Shown: positions 7,735 to 15,109, counted from the first letter of the stretch. The stretch: DNA of 47,777 nt from Paracoccaceae bacterium (GCA_002709505.1 PARB01000014.1:1-47777); one strand, 5' to 3'. Numbers and translations are program-made. Notes: a model not told the origin generated them from the sequence alone.

Positions 7735-8267
7735 GGGGTGGACCGGTTCGCGTCGTCGTCGGCGAACCAGCCGAAGACGGTCAGGTCGAGCGCGCTGTTG
7801 GCGATCCGTTCGCGGGTCGTCAAGAGGACCTGTCCGCCGCGATGGCGGTAGAAGCGCAGGGCGTCCTCATTGTCGCGCAGGACCCGGATGGCGAGGCCCG
7901 ACATGCGCGAGCGCGCGAGCGCGCCGCGGGCGGCATGAAACAGCTCCGTGCCGAAGCCGAGGCCCTGATGGTCGGGCCGGATGTAGAGTTCGTAGATCTC
8001 GCCCTCGAAGGGCAATTCGCGCATGCGCGAGCGACCGAATGTGGCATAGCCGGCCGGCGTGCCGGCCACATGCAGGATCTGGATCTGCACGCCGCGCGAC
8101 AGCGCCGTGCGCCACCATTTCGGCCCGCGCTTGGAGATCATCCGCTCCAGCTCGCGCCCGTCGATGATGCCGCGATAGGTCGCGCGCCAGGCCTCCTCAT
8201 GCACGGCGGCAAGGGAGACGGCATCGTCTTGGTGCGCGGGGCGCAGGGCAATCAGGCCGAGGCTCAT
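7731..8267 (-). CDS. GNAT-family N-acetyltransferase
   Basis: 178 residues from ATG 8267 (MSLGLIALRPAHQDD). The frame stays open for 86 more codons upstream, but that part runs over an intrinsic terminator and is proline/arginine-rich, so it is unlikely to be translated. Motif A, E-L-Y-I-R-P-D-H-Q-G-L-G-F-G-T-E-L-F (around residue 103), is the acetyl-CoA pyrophosphate-binding loop (R/Q-x-x-G-x-G/A). The ending R-V-L-R-D-N-E-D-A-L-R-F-Y-R-H-R-G is motif B. Acceptor unknown. Only a weak ribosome site is seen (AGGGG 12 bases upstream). The stop overlaps that of the neighbouring oxidoreductase by four bases, tail to tail. A leader with a terminator precedes the gene. Confidence 0.85.
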   Translation of the reverse strand: MSLGLIALRPAHQDDAVSLAAVHEEAWRATYRGIIDGRELERMISKRGPKWWRTALSRGVQIQILHVAGTPAGYATFGRSRMRELPFEGEIYELYIRPDHQGLGFGTELFHAARGALARSRMSGLAIRVLRDNEDALRFYRHRGGQVLLTTRERIANSALDLTVFGWFADDDANRSTP

Positions 8268-8387
8268 GCACCAATGATACCCCTGATTCCTCCTTCGCAA
8301 AAGACGGACGCGGCGAGACGTCCCGAAGGCGGTCGCCGCAACGGCAATCCAGGGCAGACCAGAGCTGAAAACAGGGGAGCCCAAACG

Positions 8388-8416
8388 GGAAAAGGGCCGG
8401 CGTGGAGCCGGCCCTT
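8388..8416 (-). terminator. Intrinsic terminator upstream of the GNAT gene (attenuator or sRNA end)
   Basis: AAGGGCCGGC (8392-8401) pairs with GCCGGCCCTT (8407-8416) around a five-base loop. On the minus strand the stem is followed by TT and then CCC, so with the stem's own TT there are four T in a row: a short but plausible U-tract. It lies about 120 bases before the GNAT start codon on the same strand, so it would stop transcription before that gene. Confidence 0.6.
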
Positions 8417-8515
8417 CCGGTTGCATACGCGACCCTTTCGGGTCCGGGTTCATGAACAGCAAATCCCCGGGGGGCTGGGGGGCTGTTGCGTACCGAGGCT
8501 TCGCGTTTCGATGAA
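8388..8515 (-). ncRNA. Candidate leader RNA or small RNA
   Basis: On the minus strand a CTTGACC element (8542-8548) resembles the alphaproteobacterial -35 box; 17 bases on, TGCAAA (8519-8524) is a weak -10. A transcript starting near 8515 would contain a C-rich/G-rich stretch and a hairpin GACCC-GAAA-GGGTC (8431-8444, GNRA tetraloop). It would end at the terminator at 8388-8416, about 125 bases in all. A short frame, M-N-P-D-P-K-G-S-R-M-Q-P, starts at the ATG at 8450-8452 and runs through both hairpins. It matches no RNA family I recognise. It may be an attenuated leader of the GNAT gene or a free-standing sRNA. Confidence 0.4.
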
Positions 8516-8675
8516 CCGTTTGCAACGAGTGTAAGCTCGCAGGTCAAGATGGCGCGGTCGGGGCTGTATTGGGGCGAAATCGTGAAATCTGCGCGACCTG
8601 TGCGAAGCGGGCGGAAAACGTTGCTTGCCAAAGCGGAAGGCAACGGCCCATCATGACGCCAATGTGAATTTTCGA

Positions 8676-8725
8676 CTGTCGTTTGATCCACGCGTCGGCT
8701 GCGTCTGTCGACGCGCAAACGACAG
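8676..8725. other. Long imperfect hairpin upstream of the DUF2794 gene
   Basis: CTGTCGTTTG (8676-8685) is perfectly complementary to CAAACGACAG (8716-8725). Inside, CGCGTC (8691-8696) pairs with GACGCG (8710-8715). The two helices are separated by a five-base bulge on one side only, and the loop is 13 bases. There is no T-tract, so it is not a terminator. It ends 76 bases before the DUF2794 start and could be a regulator site (DNA) or a 5'UTR structure (RNA). Confidence 0.5.
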
Positions 8726-8801
8726 GCGGGCGGGGCGTCCGGAAGGTCTTCGGGCAAATGTCACGACAGGTGTTCGGGCAGGCATTCAGGCGGGAGGCGC
8801 A

Positions 8802-9218
8802 ATGAGCGAATTCGACGAGGATGCATCCCGGTTCGCATCGGGGCCGGGAAGCGACGCCCCGTCGCGGGCCGCCTCCGATGGCCCCTTCGGCAGCGGCGGC
8901 GGACAGGCGCCGCCGCCTCCCATCGTCGCCTTTCATCGCCGCGAACTGGATCTCATCCTGCGCGTTTACGGACACCGGGTCGCCTCGGGGGAATGGCGCG
9001 ATTACGCCATCGATCACCTGAAGGATCGCGCGGTGTTCTCCATCTTCCGGCGCGCGTCGGAGATGCCGCTCTATCGCGTCGAAAAGGTCCCCCGCAACGC
9101 CCGCCGGCAGGGCGCCTATGCGGTGGTTGGCGCTGGCGGCACGATCCTGAAGCGCGGCGCGGATCTGGCGCAGGTGCTCAAGGTGTTCGAGAAGAAGCGG
9201 CACCTGAGCGTCGTGTGA
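8802..9218 (+). CDS. DUF2794-family protein
   Basis: 138 residues from ATG 8802, fixed by GGGAGG at 8792-8797. Residues 1-40 are acidic, Ser/Gly/Pro-rich and probably disordered. From about residue 43 the sequence is the conserved DUF2794 core: F-H-R-R-E-L-D-L-I-L-R-V-Y-G, then V-A-S-G-E-W-R-D-Y-A-I-D-H-L-K-D and S-I-F-R-R-A-S-E-M-P-L-Y-R-V-E-K. This small cytoplasmic family occurs in alphaproteobacteria and its function is unknown. It stands alone, convergent with the autotransporter array, with a structured region upstream. Confidence 0.9.
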   Translation: MSEFDEDASRFASGPGSDAPSRAASDGPFGSGGGQAPPPPIVAFHRRELDLILRVYGHRVASGEWRDYAIDHLKDRAVFSIFRRASEMPLYRVEKVPRNARRQGAYAVVGAGGTILKRGADLAQVLKVFEKKRHLSVV

Positions 9219-9253
9219 TTGCGCCTTGTCCGGCTGTCCCCTGTCATTGCAAA

Positions 9254-9366
9254 CGAGACTGCCGACCCGACGACCGGTCGGGCCGCGTCGTGAGTGGATC
9301 GACCGGAACACCGCCTGTGACACTCGTCCGCGCCGCGCAGAGAAAATGCCCAAATTATGTTGATCG
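9254..9366 (-). pseudogene. Decayed 5' end of a third autotransporter unit
   Basis: Read on the minus strand, this stretch aligns base by base with the region around the start of the intact gene at 11578. Shared pieces include the upstream GGGCATTTTC, the codons for H-S-R-R-G and for G-R-R-x-G-S-L. About three quarters of the bases agree by eye. The start-codon position is GTG (9321-9323) instead of ATG. After the n-region of the signal peptide (near 9254) the similarity stops, and the frame leads into DUF2794 sequence rather than a passenger. The neighbouring bases 9367 onward are part of the near-identical repeat. I read it as the remnant of a third tandem copy whose body was lost. Confidence 0.65.
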
Positions 9367-10451
9367 GTCGCAAGGGGGACAATCACCCTGAATAGGGGTT
9401 TATCGTGAGGCCCTTGCACAAAACCGGGGGGCGGTTCGCATGGTGCCGGCCGCGCATGGATTGCGCGGCCGTTTTGGGTTCACCGGGTGCGGCGCGGCGT
9501 CAGAACTTCACGCTGACATTGGCATTGAGTGCGTGCGACGCCGCGCGGGCGCGGTATTCGCCCGAATAGCCGAGGGAGCCGGTGACCTTGCCCGAGGCCG
9601 AGGCATAGGTGAGGCCGGCTGTGAGGCGGGCGATATCCCGGCCGATGCCGACCGCGCTGGCGCCCACGGGTGCCCCCAGCATGGTGGTTGCCCGGCTGTC
9701 GCCGAGCGTGCCGACCGCGCGGGCATAGCCGAGGTCGAGAACCGGGCGGATGGCGCCGACGGAGGTGCCGATATCCGTGCCCGACAGCCGGATGCCGGCG
9801 CCGAGATCGGTCTGCGAGGAGGTCGCCGACGGCGCGGTGAGCGCGAAGGCGCCGGCGCCGGTCTCGCTGGTTGCGCCCAGCCACTGGTGGACGATGCGGG
9901 CCTGGGCGTAGGGCTGCAGCGCGGCCATGGCGGTCTGGAAGGTCATGCCGACGCGGGCGTTGCTCCACAGGCCGATGTCCGTTCCCTTCGACGTGCCGGC
10001 AAGCGCGCCGGCGCCGCCGCCAGCACCCACGATGCCCGACCGGGTGGTGGAGCTGTCGAAGTGGCTGAGGCCGGCGGCGCCGTCGACGAACCAGCGGTCC
10101 ATGTCGAGCCCGCCATAGGCAAGCGCATGCAGGCCGGTGGAACTGGTCCTGTTGCCGGCGCTTGAGGTGCGGGTCTCGCTGAAGCCGAGGCCAAAGCCGA
10201 AGCGCACGTCCTGCGAGGGACGGAAGTCCATGCCGATCAGCGCGCCGCCGGTGCGGGTGAGCGCCGAGGCGGTGGTGGCGCTCGCCGAGGTCTGCGTCAG
10301 GCCTGCGATGGGAGCGGTCCACCAGCGGGTGTTGAAGTCCGTCTTCGGCGCGTCGCCATAGGTGGAGAAGGTGACGGTGCCGCTGTCGTTGCCGGTCCCG
10401 CCGGAACCGAGGACGCCGGCGACATCGGCGATCTGGCCCATGGTGCGGCCC
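9367..10451. repeat. Near-identical 1.08 kb direct repeat, copy 1 (beta-barrel plus downstream spacer)
   Basis: Matches 11622-12706 at a constant offset of 2255 bases. By eye I find four mismatches (10052, 10169, 10187, 10406), all silent in the protein. Left of 9367 and right of 10451 the identity drops sharply, to about 75% and below 90% respectively. The segment covers the whole autotransporter barrel, the stop codon, a hairpin and the spacer. Confidence 0.92.
9446..9475 (+). terminator. Hairpin with T-run on the plus strand, copy 1
   Basis: CGGCCGCGC (9447-9455) pairs with GCGCGGCCG (9463-9471) around a seven-base loop and is followed by TTTT. This orientation suits the plus-strand DUF2794 transcript. 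On the minus strand the hairpin follows the autotransporter stop without a T-run, so it could end that message only weakly. Confidence 0.6.
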
Positions 10452-11578
10452 TGGCCGTAGACCCCTTGCGAGAAGACCGCACCGGTCTTCGCATCGCGCG
10501 TCGAGGTCAGGGCGTCGAGATTGAGAAGGCCCCAGCCGTAGATCTCGTCAATGCCGGCGGCACCGATATCGGTGGCGGTGGCGAAGACGAGCTGGGCGAG
10601 GTCGCTTGCCTTGGCATCGGGGAACATCTCGCGGGCGATCGCGAGCGCGCCGCTGACGTGGGCCGAGGCCTGGGCCGTTCCGGACTTTCGTTGATATCCG
10701 GTGGAGTTGGATGTCGAATAGATGCCGCCCGAAGAGATATCGTCATCGCCGCCGGGTGCGGAGATACACCAGGTCGCAGCCAGGCCGCAGCGGTTGGAAT
10801 AGGCAGTGATTTCGCCGGTCTGGCCGACGGCGGTAACCGCCATCCAGTGCCCCTTCAACTCGGGATAGAGATGGGGGAGGCCGGCCTCGAGTTTCACGCT
10901 GGCATCGCCGTTGTCGCCTGCGGACCACACGTAGATGCTCCCGGCGTCAACACCGCGCCTGATGGCTGCGAGCGTGTGGCTTCGGTCGGTCTCGAAAAAG
11001 TGGCGAACGCTATCCAGTGCTGTGCCGGAGGAGGGCATTGTCTGCGTCGATCCCCAGGCGTTGTTGTAGAATTCGATGCCGTTGAGGCGACCGTGATCGA
11101 AGAGGCCGGCGGCGATGAAGTCGATCCGGCTCATGTCGATCGTGGGGCTGCCGCGCGTCGTCAGCTGAAGCGCGGACACCTGGGCGCCATAGGCGACGCC
11201 GACCATGCCGGTGCCGTTGCGGTTTGCGGAGATGATACCGGCCAGATGGGTGCCCTGACCGAATGCGTCGATGCCGTCGCTGGCTCCTCCGTCGTAACCG
11301 TTCATCGAGATCGGGCTCAGCCGTCCCGCGAGATCTGGGTGAAACCGGAAGATGCCTGAATCCACAATGCCGACCGTCACGCCGGCACCGGTATAGCCGC
11401 GATCGTGCGCCGCCTTGGCGCCGGTCATGCCGAGGCCCCATTGCGCATCATATTCCGGGTCCGCCTGAGCCGCGCCGGCGAGCAGGATGGCACCAAGGGC
11501 GGTTCCGGCGAGGCTGCCCGCCCGGCGACCGGAAAGGCCGCGTCGGGAATGGTTCGATTGGAAAAATACCTTTGACAT
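9500..11578 (-). CDS. Subtilase-like autotransporter with degenerate catalytic site (predicted pseudoprotease)
   Basis: 692 residues from ATG 11578 (GAGGA just upstream). Signal peptide ends G-A-A-Q-A before DPEYDAQWG. Residues about 40-370 are an S8 peptidase fold; about 400-692 are an autotransporter beta-barrel ending in V-S-V-K-F with the terminal Phe of outer-membrane proteins. Compared with subtilisin, Asp is kept (D73 in I-V-D-S-G), but the catalytic His of H-G-T-H is Gln (Q108, G-Q-G-T-H). The oxyanion Asn is Asp (D222, S-A-G-D-N), and the Ser of G-T-S-M-A is Ala (A302, S-G-T-A-Q-A). I checked these codons in the DNA (CAG, GAC, GCC). The frame is intact and the fold residues (Y-N-N-A-W-G; D-E-I-Y-G-W-G-L) remain, so it is probably a secreted, proteolytically dead passenger. 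It lies 176 bases downstream of its active paralogue. Confidence 0.9.
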   Translation of the reverse strand: MSKVFFQSNHSRRGLSGRRAGSLAGTALGAILLAGAAQADPEYDAQWGLGMTGAKAAHDRGYTGAGVTVGIVDSGIFRFHPDLAGRLSPISMNGYDGGASDGIDAFGQGTHLAGIISANRNGTGMVGVAYGAQVSALQLTTRGSPTIDMSRIDFIAAGLFDHGRLNGIEFYNNAWGSTQTMPSSGTALDSVRHFFETDRSHTLAAIRRGVDAGSIYVWSAGDNGDASVKLEAGLPHLYPELKGHWMAVTAVGQTGEITAYSNRCGLAATWCISAPGGDDDISSGGIYSTSNSTGYQRKSGTAQASAHVSGALAIAREMFPDAKASDLAQLVFATATDIGAAGIDEIYGWGLLNLDALTSTRDAKTGAVFSQGVYGQGRTMGQIADVAGVLGSGGTGNDSGTVTFSTYGDAPKTDFNTRWWTAPIAGLTQTSASATTASALTRTGGALIGMDFRPSQDVRFGFGLGFSETRTSSAGNRTSSTGLHALAYGGLDMDRWFVDGAAGLSHFDSSTTRSGIVGAGGGAGALAGTSKGTDIGLWSNARVGMTFQTAMAALQPYAQARIVHQWLGATSETGAGAFALTAPSATSSQTDLGAGIRLSGTDIGTSVGAIRPVLDLGYARAVGTLGDSRATTMLGAPVGASAVGIGRDIARLTAGLTYASASGKVTGSLGYSGEYRARAASHALNANVSVKF

Positions 11579-11621
11579 ATGTCCTCGCCACTTGGGGAAA
11601 ATGCCCAAGGTATGGCGAGCC

Positions 11622-12706
11622 GTCGCAAGGGGGACAATCACCCTGAATAGGGGTTTATCGTGAGGCCCTTGCACAAAACCGGGGGGCGGTTCGCATGGTG
11701 CCGGCCGCGCATGGATTGCGCGGCCGTTTTGGGTTCACCGGGTGCGGCGCGGCGTCAGAACTTCACGCTGACATTGGCATTGAGTGCGTGCGACGCCGCG
11801 CGGGCGCGGTATTCGCCCGAATAGCCGAGGGAGCCGGTGACCTTGCCCGAGGCCGAGGCATAGGTGAGGCCGGCTGTGAGGCGGGCGATATCCCGGCCGA
11901 TGCCGACCGCGCTGGCGCCCACGGGTGCCCCCAGCATGGTGGTTGCCCGGCTGTCGCCGAGCGTGCCGACCGCGCGGGCATAGCCGAGGTCGAGAACCGG
12001 GCGGATGGCGCCGACGGAGGTGCCGATATCCGTGCCCGACAGCCGGATGCCGGCGCCGAGATCGGTCTGCGAGGAGGTCGCCGACGGCGCGGTGAGCGCG
12101 AAGGCGCCGGCGCCGGTCTCGCTGGTTGCGCCCAGCCACTGGTGGACGATGCGGGCCTGGGCGTAGGGCTGCAGCGCGGCCATGGCGGTCTGGAAGGTCA
12201 TGCCGACGCGGGCGTTGCTCCACAGGCCGATGTCCGTTCCCTTCGACGTGCCGGCAAGCGCGCCGGCGCCGCCGCCAGCACCCACGATGCCCGACCGGGT
12301 GGTGGAACTGTCGAAGTGGCTGAGGCCGGCGGCGCCGTCGACGAACCAGCGGTCCATGTCGAGCCCGCCATAGGCAAGCGCATGCAGGCCGGTGGAACTG
12401 GTCCTGTTGCCGGCGCTTGAGGTCCGGGTCTCGCTGAAGCCCAGGCCAAAGCCGAAGCGCACGTCCTGCGAGGGACGGAAGTCCATGCCGATCAGCGCGC
12501 CGCCGGTGCGGGTGAGCGCCGAGGCGGTGGTGGCGCTCGCCGAGGTCTGCGTCAGGCCTGCGATGGGAGCGGTCCACCAGCGGGTGTTGAAGTCCGTCTT
12601 CGGCGCGTCGCCATAGGTGGAGAAGGTGACGGTGCCGCTGTCGTTGCCGGTCCCGCCGGAGCCGAGGACGCCGGCGACATCGGCGATCTGGCCCATGGTG
12701 CGGCCC
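11622..12706. repeat. Near-identical 1.08 kb direct repeat, copy 2
   Basis: Partner of 9367-10451. It spans the barrel-coding part of the upstream autotransporter gene, its stop and the spacer up to 44 bases before the start codon of the next gene. The offset between copies is one gene unit, so the repeat period equals passenger + barrel + spacer, as expected for a tandem gene duplication homogenised by recombination. Confidence 0.92.
11701..11730 (+). terminator. Hairpin with T-run on the plus strand, copy 2
   Basis: Exact copy of the 9446-9475 hairpin, carried along in the repeat. Here no plus-strand gene precedes it, so in this place it could only stop antisense transcription or protect the 3' end of the minus-strand message. 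Confidence 0.5.
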
Positions 12707-13839
12707 CGGGCGTAAGTCCCTTGCGAGAAGACCGCACCGGTCTTCGCGTCGCGGGTCGAGGTCAGGGCGTCGAGATTGAGAAGACCCCAGCCGTAGATCT
12801 CGTCGATGCCCACTGCACCGATATCGGTGGCGGTGGCCAGCACGAGTTCTGTGAGTCGGCTTCCCGGTGCGTCGGGGAACATCTGCCGGGCGATGGCCAG
12901 TGCGCCGGTCACATGCGGCGCGGCCATGGAGGTGCCCGACATGCGGACATAGGTGCCGTCGTTCGCGGTGGAATAGATGCCGCCGGTGTCCTCGTCGTCA
13001 TCGCCGCCGGGCGCGGAGATGCACCAGGTGGCGGCGACGCCGCAGCGATTGGAATAGGGCGCGATCGCACCGTCCTGCCCGAGGGCGGTCACCGCGATCC
13101 AGTGCCCCTTCAGTTCGGGATAAAGGTGGGGGAGGCCCGACTCGACCGAAACGCTCGAAAGGCTGTCGTTTCCGGTGGCCCAGACATAGACATTTCCGGC
13201 CGCAATGCCGCGTTCGACGGCCTGGAACATGAGCGGGTAGGTGGTGTCGAAATACAGGCGCGCGGCGTCCAGATCCGGACCGCTCCACGGCATCATTTCG
13301 TCGGAGCCCCACGAGTTGTTGTAGAACTCGATGCCATTTGCGAGCCCGAAATCGAAGAGCCGTCCGGCGGTCTCGTCCAATGTGTCGTCGTCGAGCAGGT
13401 CGGTTCCGTAGTCGGCAAGCTGAAGCGCCGAGATCCGGGCGTCCGGCGCCACGCCAAGCATGCCGATCCCGTTGCGCTCGGCCGCGATGATGCCGGAGAC
13501 ATGGGTGCCGTGTCCCTCGACGTCGATCCCGTCGGACGCGGATCCCGAAGGGCCGTTCATGTTGATCGGGCTGAGGTTGGCGATCAGGTCGGGATGCAGC
13601 GCATAGACGCCGCTGTCGACGACGCCGACGGTGACGCCGGCGCCGGTATAGCCGCGATCATGCGCCGCCTTGGCCCCGATCATGCCAAGGCCCCACTGGG
13701 CATCATATTCCGGATCCGCCTGGGCGACGCCGGCAAGCAGGACGGCGCCGAGGGCGGTTCCCGCGCGCAGAGAGCTGCGACCGACAGCATCAAGGAGTGG
13801 GAAAAGCGGGAGACGATGAAACCGGTTTACGCAGGACAT
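11755..13839 (-). CDS. Subtilase-family autotransporter serine protease (intact catalytic site)
   Basis: 694 residues from ATG 13839. Signal peptide with core R-A-G-T-A-L-G-A-V-L-L-A-G, cleavage after A-Q-A. The S8 domain follows with Asp D75 (V-V-D-S-G), His H110 (G-H-G-T-H-V-S-G), oxyanion Asn N224 (A-T-G-N-D) and Ser S304 (S-G-T-S-M-A-A-P-H-V). The linker ends at Y-G-W-G-L-L-N-L-D-A, then a ~290-residue autotransporter barrel ending V-S-V-K-F. Two Cys (R-C-G-V-A-A-T-W-C) may form a disulfide, as in the paralogue. It resembles NalP/SphB1-type secreted proteases that process themselves or other surface proteins. From the G-R-T-M-G-Q motif on, its barrel is identical in protein sequence to that of the downstream gene. 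No strong Shine-Dalgarno is visible at this start. Confidence 0.93.
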   Translation of the reverse strand: MSCVNRFHRLPLFPLLDAVGRSSLRAGTALGAVLLAGVAQADPEYDAQWGLGMIGAKAAHDRGYTGAGVTVGVVDSGVYALHPDLIANLSPINMNGPSGSASDGIDVEGHGTHVSGIIAAERNGIGMLGVAPDARISALQLADYGTDLLDDDTLDETAGRLFDFGLANGIEFYNNSWGSDEMMPWSGPDLDAARLYFDTTYPLMFQAVERGIAAGNVYVWATGNDSLSSVSVESGLPHLYPELKGHWIAVTALGQDGAIAPYSNRCGVAATWCISAPGGDDDEDTGGIYSTANDGTYVRMSGTSMAAPHVTGALAIARQMFPDAPGSRLTELVLATATDIGAVGIDEIYGWGLLNLDALTSTRDAKTGAVFSQGTYARGRTMGQIADVAGVLGSGGTGNDSGTVTFSTYGDAPKTDFNTRWWTAPIAGLTQTSASATTASALTRTGGALIGMDFRPSQDVRFGFGLGFSETRTSSAGNRTSSTGLHALAYGGLDMDRWFVDGAAGLSHFDSSTTRSGIVGAGGGAGALAGTSKGTDIGLWSNARVGMTFQTAMAALQPYAQARIVHQWLGATSETGAGAFALTAPSATSSQTDLGAGIRLSGTDIGTSVGAIRPVLDLGYARAVGTLGDSRATTMLGAPVGASAVGIGRDIARLTAGLTYASASGKVTGSLGYSGEYRARAASHALNANVSVKF

Positions 13840-14025
13840 GGCACGACAATCTCTGGATGAAGAATACCGGCGATAGTGTCTGGGTCCCTTCGGGGGGTCA
13901 ATCGCCCGTCAGCGATATCCCGTCACAAAGGACGTGACCGGACACGGCGGGGGGACTGATTTGAAATGACTTTCCAGAGCGAAAGACTTCCACGTGCGCG
14001 GCCGGTCGGTGGCGCGGCAGCCCGC

Positions 14026-14062
14026 GCAAAAAGAAAGGGCGCGGAAGTGTCTCCCGCGCCCT
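14026..14062 (-). terminator. Intrinsic terminator of the BI-1 family gene
   Basis: GGGCGCGG (14037-14044) pairs with CCGCGCCC (14054-14061). On the minus strand the stem is followed by TTTCTTTTTG, a good U-tract, 38 bases after the stop codon of the BI-1 gene. Confidence 0.82.
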
Positions 14063-14099
14063 GACCGTTTTTCATGCGGCCTCAGAGGCCCGCCCGCGA

Positions 14100-14885
14100 T
14101 TACTCGCGGTTGCCGAAGAGCTGCAGCAGCATGAGGAAGAGGTTGATGAAGTCGAGGTAGAGACGCAGCGCGCCCATGATCGACTTCTTGGTGGCCACTT
14201 CCGCACCGTCGTTGCCGTCGTACATTTCCTTGATCTGCTGCGTGTCGTAGGCGGTGAGGCCGGCGAACACGAGGACGCCGATCACGGAGATGGCGAACTG
14301 CAGGGCCGAAGAGGCCAGGAAGATGTTGACGATCGACGCCAGGATGATGCCGATCAGGCCCATGAACAGGAACGATCCCCAGCCCGACAGGTCCTTCTTC
14401 GTCGTATAGCCGTAGAGGCTCAGCGCGCCGAAGGAAGCGGCGGTGATGAAGAACACCCGTGCGATCGAGCCGCCGGTGTAGACCAGGAAGATCGACGACA
14501 GCGACACGCCCATGAGTGCGGCATAGACCCAGAAGGTGGTCTGCGCGGTGGAGGCGCTCATCGACTGGATCTTGAAGCTGAGGAAGAACACCATGGCGAG
14601 CGGCGCGAGCATGACCACCCACTTGAGCGGGCTGCCGTAAAGCGTCGCGCCAAGCTGGGTCAGCATGATGCCGTTGCCGAACTGGGCGGCGGCCTGCGAC
14701 GGATCCTGCGTCGTCGCCATCCAGGCGGTTGCGAGCGCCAGAATGCCCGTGAGGCCGAGGCCGAGGGCCATGTAGTTGTAGACGCCCAGCATGTAGGCGC
14801 GAAGGCCCTCGTCATAGACGCCGGCCCCTGCGCGCGCGCCGGCCGCCGTATACCCTAAGTTGGAATTGCGGTCGAAGGTCGACAT
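14100..14885 (-). CDS. Bax inhibitor-1/YccA-family membrane protein
   Basis: 261 residues from ATG 14885, chosen because GGAGAGGA lies five bases upstream; an ATG 15 bases earlier is possible. Seven hydrophobic helices are visible, from Y-M-A-L-G-L-G-L-T-G-I-L-A-L to the last pair. The loop L-T-A-Y-D-T-Q-Q-I-K-E-M near residue 215 is the BI-1/YccA signature, with the Asp linked to proton/calcium sensing in homologues. E. coli YccA modulates the FtsH membrane protease; BI-1 homologues are calcium leak channels. Role here not deducible. A single gene with its own terminator; its 5' region is about 230 bases with no other gene. Confidence 0.93.
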   Translation of the reverse strand: MSTFDRNSNLGYTAAGARAGAGVYDEGLRAYMLGVYNYMALGLGLTGILALATAWMATTQDPSQAAAQFGNGIMLTQLGATLYGSPLKWVVMLAPLAMVFFLSFKIQSMSASTAQTTFWVYAALMGVSLSSIFLVYTGGSIARVFFITAASFGALSLYGYTTKKDLSGWGSFLFMGLIGIILASIVNIFLASSALQFAISVIGVLVFAGLTAYDTQQIKEMYDGNDGAEVATKKSIMGALRLYLDFINLFLMLLQLFGNRE

Positions 14886-15109
14886 CGAAATCCTCTCCAT
14901 CCTCTCGTGATCCGTCCGCGCTATCCGCGTCGGCGGGCGATTGCCCCTGTAAAACACCGGTGTCCTGACCCGCGCGGGCAGATTATCCCGCCCAAATCGC
15001 GCCAAAAACGGCGGATTACGTACAAGTCCTGTTGAATATGGGCGTTGGGGAACGCCCGAACAAGGTGCAATCGAACCAAAACACATTACCGATCTGTCAT
15101 GAACGGCAA

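Larger units (their letters stand above)
8268..8801. other. 534-base non-coding interval between the GNAT and DUF2794 genes
   Basis: Neither strand has a frame that looks coding here. The left half holds a minus-strand promoter-like box, a tetraloop hairpin and a terminator in front of the GNAT gene. The right half holds a large hairpin at 8676-8725 upstream of the DUF2794 gene. Each is described separately. Nothing else stands out. Confidence 0.6.

Noticed and set aside
9261-9283. CCCGAC/GTCGGG inverted repeat as a terminator of the DUF2794 gene
   Set aside because: No T-run follows, and the same bases are explained by the remnant signal-peptide coding sequence.
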